Assembly: GCA_964642855.1 (NCBI GenBank)
Contig: CAZXSK010000097.1
Coordinates: 1 to 8,252 of the forward strand
Length of the DNA stretch: 8,252 nucleotides
Direction of reading: 5' to 3'
Origin: CAZXSK01 sp964642855
GTDB taxonomy: Bacteria > Planctomycetota > Phycisphaerae > SM23-33
The position numbers and the translations under genes were made by a program. Numbering within the stretch: position 1 is the stretch's first letter; each line of letters starts with the position of its first letter. Positions 7,341 to 8,252 of this stretch are shown in pieces. The notes under the pieces were generated by a model. It did not search any database. It was given only the letters and a program-made list of their open reading frames with translations, and was not told the DNA's origin.

Positions 7341-8006
7341 ATGCGATTCACGCTGGGAGTGCTCTGCGTAGTGTGCCTGCTGGCCGGTCTGGCCGGGGCG
7401 GAGATCATCGCCATCCCAAACTATTCGTTCGAGAGCCCGTCCGATACGGGCGGCGACAACGACGTACCCAACGACTGGACCTGGGTCCACGCCGGCCGAA
7501 GCGGTCGAGGCTTGGCCGATCTCCGCGATGGCTCCGGCACAGAAGGCAACCAGTGCGCGTCGATCCGCAAAACCGAGCAGGCCACGGGCAAGCTGGTATC
7601 CACGGCCACCATCGATGCCGACCCGTTCGGCGGGGGGATGACCCTGCTGGCCGGGGCTACCTACACGCTGACTGTCGACGCCTGGCGCGACGACAAGAGC
7701 ATTCAGACCCGCCTGAGTCTCCTGGCCTGCGAGACCGAGGACGGCGAGTACACCGAGCTGGACGGCGTGGATCTGGACGTGAGGGACACCTACAAGCAGC
7801 TGCAGCTGGTGATTGACATGGCTGCGATGCCCGAGGCAATCGGCAAGTTTGCCAAGGTGCAACTGATGGGCAAGTACACCGGCTACGGCAACAAGGAAGC
7901 CCGCTTCGACAACGTGCAGATGTCGGTAATACCCGAGCCGGCGACGCTCTCGCTTCTGACCGTCGGCAGCGGCTTGGCGATCCTCCGTGGCAGGCGAGCC
8001 GCCTGA
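7341..8006 (+). CDS. Secreted PEP-CTERM sorting-domain protein
   Basis: This 221-residue exported protein has a Sec signal peptide at residues 1-20 (R at position 2, hydrophobic core, likely cleavage after AGA before E21). A single beta-sandwich-like domain of about 170 residues follows. It opens with IPNYSFESP and VPNDWTW, a pattern common in PEP-CTERM and carbohydrate-binding-like jelly-roll proteins, and closes with RFDNVQMSV. The C-terminus is a complete PEP-CTERM signal: IPEPAT at 197-202, a hydrophobic segment at about 203-215 and the basic RGRR at 216-219. In this system an exosortase recognises the signal, cleaves near the PEP motif and releases or anchors the protein at the surface, often with exopolysaccharide. 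No exosortase gene is in the window. C72 and C130 are the only cysteines after the signal peptide and could form a disulfide. The start is set by GGGAGGAG six bases upstream. The ligand is unknown. Confidence 0.88.
   Translation: MRFTLGVLCVVCLLAGLAGAEIIAIPNYSFESPSDTGGDNDVPNDWTWVHAGRSGRGLADLRDGSGTEGNQCASIRKTEQATGKLVSTATIDADPFGGGMTLLAGATYTLTVDAWRDDKSIQTRLSLLACETEDGEYTELDGVDLDVRDTYKQLQLVIDMAAMPEAIGKFAKVQLMGKYTGYGNKEARFDNVQMSVIPEPATLSLLTVGSGLAILRGRRAA
7991..8005 (+). repeat. Hairpin across the stop codon of the PEP-CTERM gene
   Basis: CAGGCG (7991-7996) and CGCCTG (8000-8005) form a perfect six-base stem with a three-base loop, overlapping the last codons and the TGA. There is no T-run after it. 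It may protect the mRNA 3' end, or it may be a by-product of arginine/alanine codons. Confidence 0.3.
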
Positions 8007-8082
8007 GGCGAAGTACACGTCCCGCCGGGCGACGCCCCGTCGGACCATCCAGGAAGACAACGGAAGAGATGACCCACGCGTC

Positions 8083-8112
8083 GCCAGGCTTTGCGCCCGG
8101 CCTTGTTCTTAT
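8083..8112 (+). terminator. Candidate intrinsic terminator of the PEP-CTERM gene
   Basis: GCCAGGC (8083-8089) pairs with GCCCGGC (8095-8101) around TTTGC, giving a seven-position stem with one A-C mismatch. The following 11 bases, CTTGTTCTTAT, are rich in T. It lies 77 bases beyond the stop codon. On the opposite strand the mismatch becomes a G-U pair but no T-run follows, so the orientation fits the plus-strand gene. The rest of 8007-8130 shows no gene. Confidence 0.45.
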
Positions 8113-8130
8113 CCCGCAGTCGAGGCTGGG

Positions 8131-8252
8131 CTAGCGGCTCGATGCCACCGTGTAGAGGAACGAGAATGCGTCTTCCAGCCAATGGTATACTGGAGGCACA
8201 AGCGGAACTGCCAGATTGGCCAGGAGGGCGACAGCAGCGACCCAAACACCGT
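8131..8252 (-). CDS. C-terminal end of a hydrophobic (membrane?) protein, partial
   Basis: A minus-strand frame is open from the right edge to a TAG at 8131-8133 and encodes the last 39 residues of a protein. It starts with a hydrophobic run of about 20 residues (GVWVAAVALLANLAVPLVPP), then the aromatic stretch VYHWLEDAFSFLY and the end TVASSR. That composition looks like a transmembrane helix and a short tail, and unlike the Arg/Pro/Ser-rich translations of the other two frames. The gene is convergent with the PEP-CTERM gene. The family cannot be recognised from so short a piece, and the frame could be spurious. Confidence 0.35.
   Translation of the reverse strand, partial: GVWVAAVALLANLAVPLVPPVYHWLEDAFSFLYTVASSR

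Noticed and set aside
7254..8060. Minus-strand open frame (268 codons) opposite the PEP-CTERM gene
   Set aside because: The plus-strand frame has a signal peptide, a PEP-CTERM tail, a promoter and a ribosome binding site. The minus frame has none and would run across that promoter and leader.

Overview
The window is GC-rich and carries four complete, ordinary-looking protein genes plus one gene fragment at the right edge. It has no tRNA, rRNA, CRISPR array, transposase, integrase or phage gene. A PEP-CTERM secreted protein, a very large AsmA/TamB-like envelope protein and a YchF/DUF933-type P-loop protein together suggest a Gram-negative-type bacterium. A member of the Planctomycetota (for example Phycisphaerae-like) is my best guess, but this is inferred from gene content and not from any phylogenetic marker.

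Layout: (i) 1-65, a short leader with palindromes and a weak sigma-70-like promoter. (ii) 66-1136 (+), a YchF-like P-loop NTPase with a well-preserved C-terminal TGS/DUF933 region but a remodelled nucleotide-switch region. (iii) 1194-5582 (+), a 1462-residue membrane-anchored AsmA/TamB-like protein starting at TTG 57 bases downstream, probably in the same transcript. (iv) 5629-7026 (-), a class II fumarase convergent with the AsmA-like gene and expressed from an extended -10 promoter. (v) 7027-7340, a divergent intergenic region holding the fumarase promoter, several inverted repeats and the promoter and leader of the next gene. (vi) 7341-8006 (+), a secreted PEP-CTERM protein followed by a candidate intrinsic terminator. 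(vii) 8131-8252 (-), the hydrophobic C-terminal end of a gene that continues beyond the window.

How the genes fit together: the fumarase is central metabolism (TCA cycle) and appears to stand alone. The AsmA-like protein and the PEP-CTERM protein both belong to the envelope or outside of the cell, but nothing here links them directly. The YchF-like/AsmA-like pair is the only likely operon. The two points most worth a second look are the altered G2/G3 motifs of the YchF-like protein and a periodic module (about 123-145 residues, roughly eight copies) in the AsmA-like protein, which fits a repeating beta-groove lipid-transfer architecture. I found no clear sign of a wholly new system.
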